The notes below the pieces were generated by a model, which was given only the letters and a program-made list of their open reading frames with translations, was not told where the DNA came from and made no database searches. This document shows, piece after piece, positions 52,560 to 62,440 of a DNA stretch of 64,000 bases (the stretch's first letter is position 1; each line of letters starts with the position of its first letter). The DNA is from Streptomyces sp. AM 4-1-1. Its GTDB lineage: Bacteria > Actinomycetota > Actinomycetes > Streptomycetales > Streptomycetaceae. The stretch is from the NCBI RefSeq assembly GCF_029167625.1, contig NZ_CP119145.1:3224001-3288000 (forward strand). The letters are read 5' to 3'. Made by a program: the position numbers and the translations under genes.

Positions 52560-52872
52560 CGAGTTTTGAGAACGACCGACCTTACACCCTTCCTACAACT
52601 GACGAATTTAATATGTGCAATTGCACCACTCCCCGGGAGCCTCCCCTGACCGTTCCGACCGGACCCGTCCACACCCGTCCCGACCCGTCCCCCCGCCCCC
52701 ACGGGAGCCCTCGGACCGACCGCTCGGCGTCGGCCCGGCCGGCGCACAGAGCCGTCCGCGACGCACGGCGGCACGCTGGAAGGGGCCAGAACCAAACCGG
52801 GCGGGCGGTTACGGAAACCTGGGCGTAGGGGACATTCCCCGGGGTACGGGCACATGGCGCGGGCACAAAAAA

Positions 52873-52906
52873 AATCGCGCTGGACCCGGCGGAGTCCAGC
52901 GCGATT
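52873..52906 (-). terminator. Rho-independent terminator of bldC
   Basis: 13-bp perfect stem (52873-52885 with 52894-52906), 8-base loop, followed on the minus strand by a run of eight T. It lies 132 bases beyond the bldC stop. The stretch 52560-52866 holds no gene. Confidence 0.92.
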
Positions 52907-53037
52907 CGACGACATACCCGTATTGCATGGGTAGGGCGCCTGTTGGGGCAGGCGTCCGTCGTGTGGAGCTATGGGTGGGCGAGACCTGGGTTGGGGGACC
53001 CGGGAACGCCCGGTTGTGATGCGGCGACAGGGGTGTG

Positions 53038-53244
53038 TCAGGCCTCGCTGCGCTGCTGCGGAATACCCGCAAGCAGTGCGCGGACCTCTGCCTCGCGGTA
53101 CCGGCGATGCCCACCGAGCGTGCGGATGGACGTGAGCTTGCCTGCTTTGGCCCAGCGGGTGACCGTCTTCGGGTCCACGCGGAACATCGTGGCAACCTCA
53201 GCCGGGGTCAGCAGCGGCTCGGCATCAGGGGTGCGAGCGGTCAT
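53038..53244 (-). CDS. bldC: Developmental regulator BldC
   Basis: 68 residues, a single MerR-like winged helix: LLTPAEVATMFRVDPKTVTR and the wing segment RTLGGHRRYREAEV. BldC binds DNA as head-to-tail oligomers and holds back entry into sporulation in Streptomyces. GAGGAGG lies 6 bases before ATG 53244. It has a long upstream region and a strong terminator, so it is monocistronic. Confidence 0.97.
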   Translation of the reverse strand: MTARTPDAEPLLTPAEVATMFRVDPKTVTRWAKAGKLTSIRTLGGHRRYREAEVRALLAGIPQQRSEA

Positions 53245-53669
53245 GAGCGGCCTCCTCGGGAGAACCGAACCATCTCGGTTCTTTCCTCTAAATTCTGCAC
53301 CTTGACCCGCGTTGCCCGAAATGGCGGACGCGGGCCGAGTCGGTTATAGGACGAACGGCTTGTCCTCGGCACTACAACTACACCATCCGTCCAGCCACGT
53401 CGGCCAAACCGATGGAATTGCCCTCCCAGTTGTTCATCAGCGACGGAAGCCGATGGACCATGCCATAGCGGACAGTCACATCACCGTGACGATCAGTCAC
53501 AGAGCGATCAGGGGCCACCAGACCCCCCATAGCGTGCAATGCAGAGCAATCCGCCCATAGTTGGACGGATGGAGCCCTCCCCGGACTCCTTGTCCTATTT
53601 TGGCACGAGGAGTAGGGAAGGGCGCAAGAGCCCCGTTAGTGCTATCCATCACGCTTGAGCCAAAGGCCC

Positions 53670-53693
53670 GGTTCGGGACGTAGGTCCCGAACC
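53670..53693. promoter_or_regulatory. 10-bp perfect palindrome in the bldC upstream region
   Basis: GGTTCGGGAC (53670-53679) and GTCCCGAACC (53684-53693) around GTAG. It is 425 bases upstream of bldC in a 759-bp gene-free region (53245-54003). It could be an operator or a hairpin in a long leader; no T-run argues against a terminator. Confidence 0.45.
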
Positions 53694-54003
53694 TACAGGA
53701 GTAGGCTTCCGCCCCCCTGATCACACGGGCCTCACGGGACATCGGTTCACGCCCCGTCAGCTCTCATAAGTATGTTCGATGTCCGTCAGGTGCGTTCGAT
53801 CGATGTGGGGGCCGTTCCTCCCCGTTCGGCCCTGCCCTGGGCCATTCGGCCCATTCAGGCCCCTTCACGGCCGTTGGGGCCGCTTGCGGACGTTCAGCGG
53901 TCCTGGACCCGGATGAGAGCGTTGGGAACGCTACGGGCCCGCTTGGGCCGGTTGACGCCGTTCAGCTCCCGGTGGCTGTTTCGGCGGCCGAATCGTCGGT
54001 TCA

Positions 54004-54849
54004 TCAGTTGGCGAACTGCCGGTCCCGTACCGCCCGCCATCTTTCCGCGAGCCGCCCGTACGCCACCCCCGCGCCGTCGCTGTCGCCGTCCCGCAGGGCC
54101 GCGATGCCCTCGGCGACGTCCGCCGCCGAGCGGTCCTCGGCGAGCCGGCTGCCCGGCAGCGCGTGCACCAGACCGCCGTAGTCCAGCTCGACCAGGGCGC
54201 GCGGATGGAACTCCTCCAGCCACCGGCCCACATCGACGAGCCCTTCGGTGAGCGGCCCCTCGTCGACCGTCTCCCGCAGCGTCTTCAGCGCCCGCGCCAG
54301 CCGGCGCCGCGCCTGCACCATCGGCGTCCGGTACCGCAGCACGGGCGGCCCGCCGTCGACGCCCGCCGCCGCGTACTCCCGCTCGTCGTCCGAGAAGAGC
54401 ACGAACCAGCGCACCGGCACCTGCCAGACCGCGCTCCTGATCCACGGCCGGGCGTCAGGGTTGTGTTCCAGCCAACGTTCGTGGTCCGCGGCGGCCTGCC
54501 CCCGCACCACCGGAGGCAGCACCGCGTCCAGCACCGGCGGCGGGAATATCTCGGCCAGCTCGGCCAGTGCCAGCCAGCCCCGCAGCCTGGTGCGCCACGG
54601 GCAGACGCACACCACCCCGTCCACTTCGGCGACGAAGGCGTCCGCGCTCTCGTGCACCGGTACGCCGACCGGCGGGGTGGGCACCAAGTCGGCCAGGGAA
54701 CGGCGGAGTTCGTCCTGGGCCGTGGGAATCTCGGCACGCCCCGCGTAGCGCTCCCAATGGGCCCGTTCGGCCTCCGGGAACGCGGCGAGCGGTTCGTACA
54801 CCCGGAGGTAGGACGTGTAAGGGACGAGCACCGAAGACACCACCGACAT
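54004..54849 (-). CDS. Conserved hypothetical protein
   Basis: 281 residues, soluble. It starts [20 protein letters not shown] (ATG 54849) and is rich in Trp and Arg: [39 protein letters not shown] and [19 protein letters not shown] recognise it as the kind of protein found next to vdh and bldC in streptomycetes but know no function. It is divergent from vdh with 175 bases between. Confidence 0.82.
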   Translation of the reverse strand: MSVVSSVLVPYTSYLRVYEPLAAFPEAERAHWERYAGRAEIPTAQDELRRSLADLVPTPPVGVPVHESADAFVAEVDGVVCVCPWRTRLRGWLALAELAEIFPPPVLDAVLPPVVRGQAAADHERWLEHNPDARPWIRSAVWQVPVRWFVLFSDDEREYAAAGVDGGPPVLRYRTPMVQARRRLARALKTLRETVDEGPLTEGLVDVGRWLEEFHPRALVELDYGGLVHALPGSRLAEDRSAADVAEGIAALRDGDSDGAGVAYGRLAERWRAVRDRQFAN

Positions 54850-55024
54850 GCCGCAAATCGTTTCACGCCCGTACCCCCTGGAGGGGGTGATCTCCGGCAC
54901 TGGGCCGAATCCGCGCCCTCCGGGATTACGCTCTTGCCCAGTCGGGCCGACCGTGCCGGTCGGCCCGGGGCCCTCCCCACCTCCAGGAGGGTCTTCCGCC
55001 GCCTCGTACTTGGGAGTCACCACA

Positions 55025-56107
55025 GTGACCGATCTGACCGACGGCGTCCTGCACACCCTGTTCCACTCGGAGCAGGGGGGCCACGAACAAGTCGTGCTCT
55101 GTCAGGACCGCGCCAGCGGCCTCAAGGCCGTCATCGCCCTTCATTCCACCGCCCTGGGCCCCGCCCTCGGCGGCACCCGCTTCTATCCGTACGCCTCCGA
55201 GGAGGCGGCCGTCACGGACGCGCTGAACCTGTCACGCGGTATGTCCTACAAGAACGCCATGGCGGGGCTCGACCACGGCGGCGGCAAGGCCGTGATCATC
55301 GGCGACCCCGAGCAGATCAAGACCGAGGAACTGCTCCTGGCGTACGGACGGTGCGTGGCCTCGCTCGGCGGACGGTACGTCACCGCGTGCGATGTCGGCA
55401 CCTACGTCGCCGACATGGACGTCGTGGCCCGCGAGTGCCGCTGGACCACCGGCCGCTCCCCCGAGAACGGCGGCGCGGGCGACTCCTCCGTGCTCACCGC
55501 CTACGGCGTCTTCCAGGGCATGCGCGCCTCGGCCCAGCACCGCTGGGGCGACCCGACGCTGCGTGGCCGAAAAGTAGGTGTCGCGGGCGTCGGCAAGGTC
55601 GGCCACTACCTGGTCGAGCATCTGCTGTCGGACGGCGCCGAGGTCGTCATCACGGACGTGCGCGAGGAATCGGTGCGGCGGATCATCTCCCGGCACCCCG
55701 GGGTCGCGGTGGCGGCGGACACCGCGGCGCTGATCCGCACCGAGGGCCTGGACGTATACGCCCCGTGCGCGCTCGGCGGCGCGCTCGACGACGACACCGT
55801 CCCGGTGCTCACCGCGTCCGTGGTGTGCGGCGCGGCCAACAACCAGCTGGCCCACCCGGGCGTCGAGAAGGACCTCTCGGACCGCTCGATCCTGTACGCC
55901 CCCGATTACGTGGTGAACGCGGGCGGCGTGATCCAGGTCGCCGACGAACTGCACGGTTTCGACTTCGACCGCTGCAAGGCGAAGGCGTCGAAGATCTTCG
56001 ACACCACGCTGGCCATATTCGCACGTGCGAAGGAAGACGGTATTCCGCCGGCCGCCGCGGCCGATCGCATCGCCGAACAGCGGATCTCCGAGGCCCGCGG
56101 CCGCTGA
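55025..56107 (+). CDS. vdh: Valine (branched-chain amino acid) dehydrogenase
   Basis: 360 residues of the Glu/Leu/Phe/Val dehydrogenase family. The substrate part has [31 protein letters not shown] (catalytic Lys) and [13 protein letters not shown]. The Rossmann domain has [17 protein letters not shown], and the tail has [11 protein letters not shown] and [16 protein letters not shown]. It deaminates Val/Leu/Ile with NAD+, supplying precursors for fatty acids and polyketides. GTG 55025 has GGGAG about 9 bases upstream. Confidence 0.95.
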   Translation: MTDLTDGVLHTLFHSEQGGHEQVVLCQDRASGLKAVIALHSTALGPALGGTRFYPYASEEAAVTDALNLSRGMSYKNAMAGLDHGGGKAVIIGDPEQIKTEELLLAYGRCVASLGGRYVTACDVGTYVADMDVVARECRWTTGRSPENGGAGDSSVLTAYGVFQGMRASAQHRWGDPTLRGRKVGVAGVGKVGHYLVEHLLSDGAEVVITDVREESVRRIISRHPGVAVAADTAALIRTEGLDVYAPCALGGALDDDTVPVLTASVVCGAANNQLAHPGVEKDLSDRSILYAPDYVVNAGGVIQVADELHGFDFDRCKAKASKIFDTTLAIFARAKEDGIPPAAAADRIAEQRISEARGR

Positions 56108-56401
56108 CGCCCTCGGGGGCGCGCTGCCGCCGTCGGCCCGCCCGGCCGGGGAGACAAGACTCACCTCGGTCGGCGGGTCGGCCGATCGGAAGAGGTTAAA
56201 ATCGCAGTTGACCAGGGAGGACAGTGCTCCTCACCGGTTCCGGACCCGGGCGCGTGATGCGGGCGACGTACCGTATGGTCGTGGAAGCAGGTACCGTTGA
56301 AGCTCTACGGACGGGGTCTCGCAGCTGAGATTCCGTCCGGAGAAATGAACGCGTGTCAAGACTCTGGGGCCGTCGAGCCCCGTCACCGAGGGGGTCGAGC
56401 C

Positions 56402-56659
56402 ATGGGGCGCGGCCGGGCAAAGGCCAAACAGGCAAAGGTTGCCCGCCAGCTGAAGTACAGCAGCGGCGGGACTGACCTGTCGCGTCTGGCCAATGAGCTG
56501 GGCGCATCATCTCCGAGTCGACCAGTGAACGCGAAACCGTTCGAGGACGACGACGAGGAAGATGACCCGTACGCACAGTACGCGGATCTTTACAACACCG
56601 ATGAGGACGAGGACGAGGACGACAAGTCCGGTCCTTCATCACAGCGCCGCGGCGCTTGA
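56402..56659 (+). CDS. DUF3073 protein
   Basis: 85 residues. The basic start MGRGRAKAKQAKVARQLKY and the acidic end (DDDEEDDPYAQYADLYN, then a run of Glu/Asp) are characteristic of this small actinobacterial family of unknown function. GAGGGGG lies about 7 bases upstream of ATG 56402. Confidence 0.93.
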   Translation: MGRGRAKAKQAKVARQLKYSSGGTDLSRLANELGASSPSRPVNAKPFEDDDEEDDPYAQYADLYNTDEDEDEDDKSGPSSQRRGA

Positions 56660-56676
56660 CCTCGCGCTGACACATC

Positions 56677-56706
56677 AACCCGGTCCGGGCCTGCCCGGAC
56701 CGGGTT
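56677..56706 (+). terminator. Terminator after the DUF3073 gene
   Basis: 14-bp stem-loop (56677-56690 with 56693-56706) 17 bases beyond the stop, followed by TCTGT. The remaining 56707-56982 contains no gene. Confidence 0.85.
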
Positions 56707-56982
56707 CTGTGCTGTCCCGGGCCCGGTCCCCGGAGGGCTCCGGGCCGTACGGCGGAGCAGGGAGTGAGGCGGGAAGCGGAACGGACGGCGATCCGGTCGG
56801 CGGAGCAGTCATGAACCGGCCGTCGGGCGGGCCTGTCGGCCCTGCGGGTGCCCGGCCGTCGTGGCGCCGGCCGGTCGTGCCGATGTGCTGTGCGACCCCT
56901 GTGTGTCCGCTGTGGCCCGGTACGGCCCCGGCGCCCGCACGGGCCCTCGCCCGCCCTCCGCGCGCCCCGGGGCGACCGCGTC

Positions 56983-58050
56983 CTACCGTGCGTAGTCACC
57001 GGTCAGTTCGGCGCCCGTGGTGTGGCTGCCGCGTTCCGTGATCTCGCCCGCGACCCAGGAGTCGACACCGCGGTCGGCGAGCGTCGTCAGGGCGGCGTCC
57101 ACCGAGTCGGCGGGGACGATCGCGATCATGCCGACGCCCATGTTCAGCGTCTTCTCCAGCTCCAGCCGCTCGACCCGGCCCGCCGTGCCGACGACGTCGA
57201 AGACCGCGCCGGGCGTCCAGGTCGAACGGTCCACGGTGGCGTGCAGCCCGTCCGGGATGACCCGGGCCAGGTTGTTGGCCAGGCCGCCGCCGGTGACATG
57301 GCTGAAACCGTGCACCTCGGTCGTGCGGGTGAGCGCCAGGCAGTCCAGCGAGTAGATCCGGGTGGGTTCCAGCAGTTCCTCGCCGAGGGTGCGGCCGAAC
57401 TCCTCGACGTCCCGGTCCAGCGACCAGCCGGCCCGGTCGAAGACGACATGGCGGACCAGCGAGTACCCGTTCGAGTGAAGACCGGACGAGGCCATCGCGA
57501 TGACCGCGTCCCCCTCACGGATGCGGTCCGGTCCCAGCAGCTGATCAGCCTCGACCACGCCCGTACCGGCGCCCGCGACGTCGAAGTCGTCGGGGCCGAG
57601 CAGCCCGGGGTGCTCGGCGGTCTCGCCGCCGACCAAGGCGCAGCCCGCGAGGACACAGCCCTCGGCGATGCCCTTCACGATGGCCGCGACACGCTCGGGG
57701 TGCACCTTGCCGACGCAGATGTAGTCGGTCATGAAGAGGGGTTCGGCACCGCAGACGACCAGGTCGTCGACGACCATGCCGACGAGGTCGTGGCCGATGG
57801 TGTCGTACACGCCCATCTTGCGCGCGAGGTCGACCTTCGTACCGACTCCGTCGGTGGCGGAGGCGAGCAGCGGGCGCTCGTAGCGCTTGAGGGCCGAGGC
57901 GTCGAAGAGGCCGGCGAAGCCGCCGAGACCGCCCAGCACCTCGGGGCGGCGGGTCTTCTTCACCCACTCCTTCATCAGCTCGACCGCGCGGTCGCCGGCT
58001 TCGATGTCGACGCCCGCTGCCGCGTACGAAGCACCTGTTGTCTCAGACAT
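56983..58050 (-). CDS. purM: Phosphoribosylformylglycinamidine cyclo-ligase PurM
   Basis: 355 residues. AIR synthetase motifs: SYAAAGVDIEAGDRAVELMK, LLASATDGVGTKVDLARKM, CGAEPLFMTDYICVGK, CALVGGETAEHPG, ASSGLHSNGYSLVR, GFSHVTGGGLANNLARVIP and LNMGVGM. It makes aminoimidazole ribonucleotide, the fifth step of purine synthesis. ATG 58050 gives the standard MSETTG start. It follows purF by 59 bases on the same strand. Confidence 0.97.
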   Translation of the reverse strand: MSETTGASYAAAGVDIEAGDRAVELMKEWVKKTRRPEVLGGLGGFAGLFDASALKRYERPLLASATDGVGTKVDLARKMGVYDTIGHDLVGMVVDDLVVCGAEPLFMTDYICVGKVHPERVAAIVKGIAEGCVLAGCALVGGETAEHPGLLGPDDFDVAGAGTGVVEADQLLGPDRIREGDAVIAMASSGLHSNGYSLVRHVVFDRAGWSLDRDVEEFGRTLGEELLEPTRIYSLDCLALTRTTEVHGFSHVTGGGLANNLARVIPDGLHATVDRSTWTPGAVFDVVGTAGRVERLELEKTLNMGVGMIAIVPADSVDAALTTLADRGVDSWVAGEITERGSHTTGAELTGDYAR

Positions 58051-58109
58051 GGCCTGGGATCTTTCGTGTGGAAGAACGGGGCTGGTGGGGAGGGGCCGGC
58101 GGGGCCCGG

Positions 58110-59636
58110 TCACGGACGACGCAGTGCGTCGGCCGCGGCGGTCGCGGCGGGGCCCGCCGCCAGCTCGGTCTCCAGCAGCTGCTTGCCGAGCAGTTCGGGG
58201 TCCGGGAGTTCCATCGGGTACTCACCGTCGAAGCAGGCGCGGCAGAGGTTCGGCTTGGCGATCGTCGTCGCCTCGACCATCGCGTCGAGGGAGATGTACG
58301 AGAGCGAGTCGGCGCCCATGGACGTGGCGATCTCGTCGACCGACATGCCGTTGGCGATCAGCTCGGCGCGGGTCGCGAAGTCGATGCCGAAGAAGCAGGG
58401 CCACTTCACCGGGGGGGACGAGATCCGGATGTGGATCTCGGCCGCGCCGGCCTCGCGGAGCATCCGGACGAGCGCGCGCTGGGTGTTGCCGCGGACGATC
58501 GAGTCGTCGACGACCACCAGGCGCTTGCCCTTGATGACCTCCTTGAGCGGGTTCAGCTTGAGGCGGATGCCCAGCTGGCGGATGGTCTGGGACGGCTGGA
58601 TGAAGGTCCGGCCGACGTAGGCGTTCTTGACCAGGCCGACGCCGAACGGGATTCCGCTGGCCTCCGCGTATCCGACGGCGGCGGGGGTGCCGGATTCCGG
58701 TGTGGCTATGACCAGGTCCGCCTCGACCGGGGCCTCGGCGGCGAGCTTCCGGCCCATCTCCACCCGGGACAGATAGACGTTCCGTCCGGCGATGTCGGTG
58801 TCGGGCCGGGCCAGGTAGACGTACTCGAAGACACAGCCCTTGGGCTTCGCTTCCGCGAAGCGTGAGGTGCGCAGGCCGTTCTCGTCGATGGCGATGAGTT
58901 CGCCCGGCTCGATCTCGCGGACGAAGCTGGCGCCGCAGATGTCGAGGGCGGCGGTCTCGGACGCCACCACCCAGCCACGCTCCAGCCGGCCGAGCACCAG
59001 CGGGCGGATGCCCTGCGGGTCGCGGGCGGCGTAGAGGGTGTGCTCGTCCATGAAGACCAGCGAGAAGGCGCCCCGGACCTCGGGAAGCACCTTGGTGGCG
59101 GCCTCCTCGACGGTCAGCGGCTTGTCGTCGTCATCGGTCTGGCCGGCGAGCAGCGCGGTCACCAGATCGGTGTCGTTCGTCGCGGCGACCTGGGTGGCGC
59201 GGCCGTCCTTGCGCGGAAGGTCGGCGACCATCTCGGCGAGCTGGGCCGTATTGACCAGGTTGCCGTTGTGGCCCAGGGCGATCGAGCCGTGCGCGGTGGC
59301 ACGGAACGTCGGCTGCGCGTTCTCCCACACCGAGGCACCGGTGGTGGAGTAGCGGGCATGACCGACCGCGATATGGCCCTGGAGCGATCCCAGAGACGTT
59401 TCGTCGAAGACCTGCGAGACCAGTCCCATGTCCTTGAAGACCAGGATCTGCGACCCGTTGCTCACTGCGATGCCCGCGGACTCCTGTCCACGGTGCTGCA
59501 GGGCATACAGTCCGAAATAGGTGAGCTTGGCGACCTCTTCGCCCGGAGCCCAGACACCGAAGACGCCACAAGCGTCCTGGGGGCCTTTCTCTCCGGGGAG
59601 CAGGTCGTGGTTGAGTCGTCCATCACCACGAGGCAC
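58110..59636 (-). CDS. purF: Amidophosphoribosyltransferase PurF
   Basis: 508 residues. A short propeptide precedes the N-terminal nucleophile Cys in PQDACGVFGVWAPG. The Ntn glutaminase part has YALQHRGQESAGIAV, HARYSTTG and ALGHNGNLVN, and the PRTase loop is LVVVDDSIVRGNTQ. The Fe-S-type cysteines CFFGIDFATR and NLCRACFDGEYP are present, as in the Bacillus-type enzyme. First committed step of purine synthesis. GTG 59636 matches the conserved MPRGDGRLNHDL start. Confidence 0.97.
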   Translation of the reverse strand: MPRGDGRLNHDLLPGEKGPQDACGVFGVWAPGEEVAKLTYFGLYALQHRGQESAGIAVSNGSQILVFKDMGLVSQVFDETSLGSLQGHIAVGHARYSTTGASVWENAQPTFRATAHGSIALGHNGNLVNTAQLAEMVADLPRKDGRATQVAATNDTDLVTALLAGQTDDDDKPLTVEEAATKVLPEVRGAFSLVFMDEHTLYAARDPQGIRPLVLGRLERGWVVASETAALDICGASFVREIEPGELIAIDENGLRTSRFAEAKPKGCVFEYVYLARPDTDIAGRNVYLSRVEMGRKLAAEAPVEADLVIATPESGTPAAVGYAEASGIPFGVGLVKNAYVGRTFIQPSQTIRQLGIRLKLNPLKEVIKGKRLVVVDDSIVRGNTQRALVRMLREAGAAEIHIRISSPPVKWPCFFGIDFATRAELIANGMSVDEIATSMGADSLSYISLDAMVEATTIAKPNLCRACFDGEYPMELPDPELLGKQLLETELAAGPAATAAADALRRP

Positions 59637-60256
59637 GCCACCGAGTGTAGGCGAGATCGACCACTGGTCCGAATTCGGGATACGCCATGGGGCCACTGTG
59701 CGAACGCATCGGAAGACGCTCCCGGGGTGACTCCGGGTGGTCACCCGGAGTGATCGCTTCCGCGCTGGGAGCGGGTCCGGAGGGGGCCACAGGGCCCTCG
59801 TCGCCCGGATTGCGGGCGGGTCGGGCCCTTCGGCCGTACGAGCCGACGAGGGTGGCCGGGGGTCGTTCGAGGTGCCCCAGGAAGGGCCTGAAGGGCTTTC
59901 GATCGAACACGTGTTTGGTGTCGAGCCTCACATGCGGTGGCATCGCGGGCCGCACCCGACAGGTTTGCGATGGGGCGGTATGGACCGTTGCGTGCGTCGG
60001 GATCGGTCGGGGTGATCGGACCTGGGCGGGGTCGATCAGTCGATCGGCCGGAGACGGCCGGAGTTGGCCGGAGACGGTCGGAGTTGGCCGGAGACGATCG
60101 GACCTCCGGGATCGGTCGTGTCTGGCCGGGAGCGGTGGTATCTGACCGGGAGCGGTGGTGTCTGACCGGGATCGGTCGCGAGCGATCCCGGGCGGGGCCG
60201 TCCGGACTGCGGGACGCCATTGACAGGCGCATGGCCACTTGGCAGGCTCCTGGCCC
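59637..60256. other. 620 bp between purF and the leader peptide; short tandem repeats
   Basis: No supportable gene. At about 60050-60110 a 20-bp unit of the GCCGGAGACGG..GGAGTTG type occurs about three times, followed by repeated GACCGGGAGCGGTGGT-type units to about 60180. The purF promoter must lie near the left end. Confidence 0.55.
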
Positions 60257-60352
60257 ATGCAGCCCCTCGGTGATCACACGGTCACACTGGTGGAGCGCCG
60301 CCACGTCGATCTGGGACGTGTGGCGAGCGCCATCTGTCGCCGCGCCCGGTAG
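60257..60352 (+). CDS. Leader peptide upstream of the sulfatase gene
   Basis: 31 residues starting MQPLGDHTVTLVE and containing RRHVDLGRVASAICRR, the signature of Streptomyces leader peptides found before sulfur-metabolism operons; the Cys codon near the end is characteristic. Ribosome progress through this Cys would depend on charged tRNA-Cys and could control a downstream terminator. GGCAGG lies upstream. The gene is too short for routine prediction. It is 475 bases before the sulfatase on the same strand. Confidence 0.8.
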   Translation: MQPLGDHTVTLVERRHVDLGRVASAICRRAR

Positions 60353-60441
60353 CCGTTCCGAGGCGCGCCGCCCCCGGAACTCCACGGGACCGGAGTGGAA
60401 TCGGAACCGGATCGGGAGCGAAACCGGAATTCAGAATCGGG

Positions 60442-60503
60442 CCGAGGGTCATATCCGGGGCTCCGAGGGTCATATCCGAGGCTCCGAGGGTCGTACCGAG
60501 GCT
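60442..60503 (+). repeat. Three 21-bp tandem repeats between leader peptide and sulfatase
   Basis: CCGAGGGTCATATCCGGGGC-type units at 60442-60462, 60463-60483 and 60484-60503. They lie in the leader-peptide to sulfatase interval and may affect the mRNA structure there. Confidence 0.75.
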
Positions 60504-60826
60504 CCGTTCGGCCACGTCCCGCGCCCCGCGTTCCTGAGGCCGTGGGCCGCCGCGATCCCGGTCGGTCCCTGATCTCGCACTTCGGTCCCTGGTGGCCGGC
60601 CTCCTGATGGGCAGCTTCCTGGTGGGCGGCCCTCCGATCGCCGGCTGACGGGGACCCCTTCCCCTCGGCCCCGGAACGATCCCCGATCTACGCGGTTCAC
60701 GGTTCACGGTTGCCAGGATCTCCGCGCCCGCGTCCCGCGCCTCCCTGCCGACGCCTCACGCCCCCTCTCCCCGTAACGCCGTACCCCGTCCTCCGCCGCC
60801 ACGCCGCGGCCCTGCCTGGAGCAGCC

Positions 60827-62308
60827 ATGACGACGCATGACGTCCGCGACCCCCACGACGACCGTAATTCGAACAAAAGTACGAATTCAGCGTGGACCAG
60901 ACGCGCCTTCGGCACCGCAGTCGGCGCCACCGCCGCCACCGCCGCCGTGGGACTCCCGGCCACGACCGCCTCGGCGGCCACCGGCGGCTCCGTCGCCGAC
61001 GTGCCCCGTGAGCGGCCCTTCCGTGCCGCACGCGGGAAGCACTCCCGCCGGCCCAACATCCTCTTCATCCTCGGCGACGACCTGGGCTGGGGCGATCTCT
61101 CCTCGTACGGCTCACCCCACATCCACACCCCGAACCTGGACCGGCTCGGACGGCAGGGCGTGCGGTTCACGGACGCGTACGCCGGGTCCGCGACCTGCTC
61201 CCCCACCCGGTTCAGCCTCTACACCGGCCGCTATCCGGGCCGCACCAAGGGTGGTCTCGCCGAGCCCATCGCCGATCGCTCCGTGGGCCTCGAACCGACC
61301 CATCCGACCCTCGCCTCGCTGCTGCGGGACGCCGGGTACGCCACCGCGCTGATCGGCAAGTGGCACTGCGGCTACCTGCCGGACTACAGCCCCACCAAGT
61401 CGGGCTGGGACGAGTTCTTCGGCAACTTCGGCGGCGCGCTGGAGTACTACTCCAAGCTCGGCCTCGGCGGTGAGTACGACCTGTACGAGGGCGACGCCGA
61501 ATACCACGACCTGCGCTACTACACCCGCGTCCTGACCGAGCGGGCCCGCGAGTACGTCCGTCGCGACCACGACAAACCGTGGCTGCTCAACCTCAACTTC
61601 ACCACCCCGCACTGGCCGTGGATCGCCGAGGGCGACACCGCCGAGAGCGCCGAGATCGTCCGCAGGATCAAGGCCGGCGGGTTGCAGGGCCTGTTCCACC
61701 AGGACGGCGGCTCGGTGGAGAAGTACAAGCAGATGGTCGAGGACCTGGACCGTTCGGTCGGCGAGGTGCTGAAGGCGCTGGAGCGGTCCGGGCAGGCGGA
61801 CGACACCCTGGTGTTCTTCGCCAGCGACAACGGCGGCGAACGCTTCTCGTACCAATGGCCGCTGTCCGGCAACAAGAGCTCGCTCCTGGAGGGCGGCATC
61901 CGGGTCCCGGCCGTGCTGCGCTGGCCCGCCAGGATCGACCCGCACCAGGTCAGCGAGGTGCCGGTGTTCTCCCCCGACTGGACGGCGACGCTCCTGGAGC
62001 TGGGTGGCGCACGCCCGCACCCCGGCTATCCGCTGGACGGTGTCAGCCTCGCCGGGTATCTGCTGCGCGGCGAACGGCCCGCCCAGCGCGACCTGTTCTG
62101 GCGGGTGCGCGGGGAGCGGGCGCTGCGGCGGGGCGAGTGGAAGTACTACCGGGGCAGGAGCGGCGCCGACCAGTTGTTCCGGCTCTCGCACGATCTGCGG
62201 GAACAGGCGGACCGGGCGGCCGCCGAGCCCCGGCTGCTCGCCGAGCTGCGGACCTCCTGGGAGCGGACGGACGCCGAGCTGCTGCCGTACCCGGCCCGCG
62301 ACGCCTGA
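60827..62308 (+). CDS. Secreted Tat-dependent sulfatase (formylglycine type)
   Basis: 493 residues. The N-terminus has a twin-arginine signal (TRRAFGTAVGATAATAA) with cleavage near ASA. The catalytic domain starts RPNILFILGDDLGWGDLSSY (metal-binding Asp pair). ATCSPTRFSLYTGR contains the C-x-P-x-R formylglycine site, followed by LIGKWHCG, TPHWPW and FFASDNGGER. It hydrolyses sulfate esters outside the cell, probably to obtain sulfate. GGAG precedes ATG 60827. The upstream leader peptide suggests sulfur-starvation control. Confidence 0.93.
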   Translation: MTTHDVRDPHDDRNSNKSTNSAWTRRAFGTAVGATAATAAVGLPATTASAATGGSVADVPRERPFRAARGKHSRRPNILFILGDDLGWGDLSSYGSPHIHTPNLDRLGRQGVRFTDAYAGSATCSPTRFSLYTGRYPGRTKGGLAEPIADRSVGLEPTHPTLASLLRDAGYATALIGKWHCGYLPDYSPTKSGWDEFFGNFGGALEYYSKLGLGGEYDLYEGDAEYHDLRYYTRVLTERAREYVRRDHDKPWLLNLNFTTPHWPWIAEGDTAESAEIVRRIKAGGLQGLFHQDGGSVEKYKQMVEDLDRSVGEVLKALERSGQADDTLVFFASDNGGERFSYQWPLSGNKSSLLEGGIRVPAVLRWPARIDPHQVSEVPVFSPDWTATLLELGGARPHPGYPLDGVSLAGYLLRGERPAQRDLFWRVRGERALRRGEWKYYRGRSGADQLFRLSHDLREQADRAAAEPRLLAELRTSWERTDAELLPYPARDA

Positions 62309-62440
62309 CCCGCGCCGTCCGCCCGGCTTCCCGGTGTTCTCCGCCCGGCTCCGACGATCCCGCCGCCCGGCTCCCGGGTCGGCGGCGGGCGGCGGGGCCG
62401 GGCAACCGCACCGCGCTCCCGGGCATCGCCCTGCCGGGGC

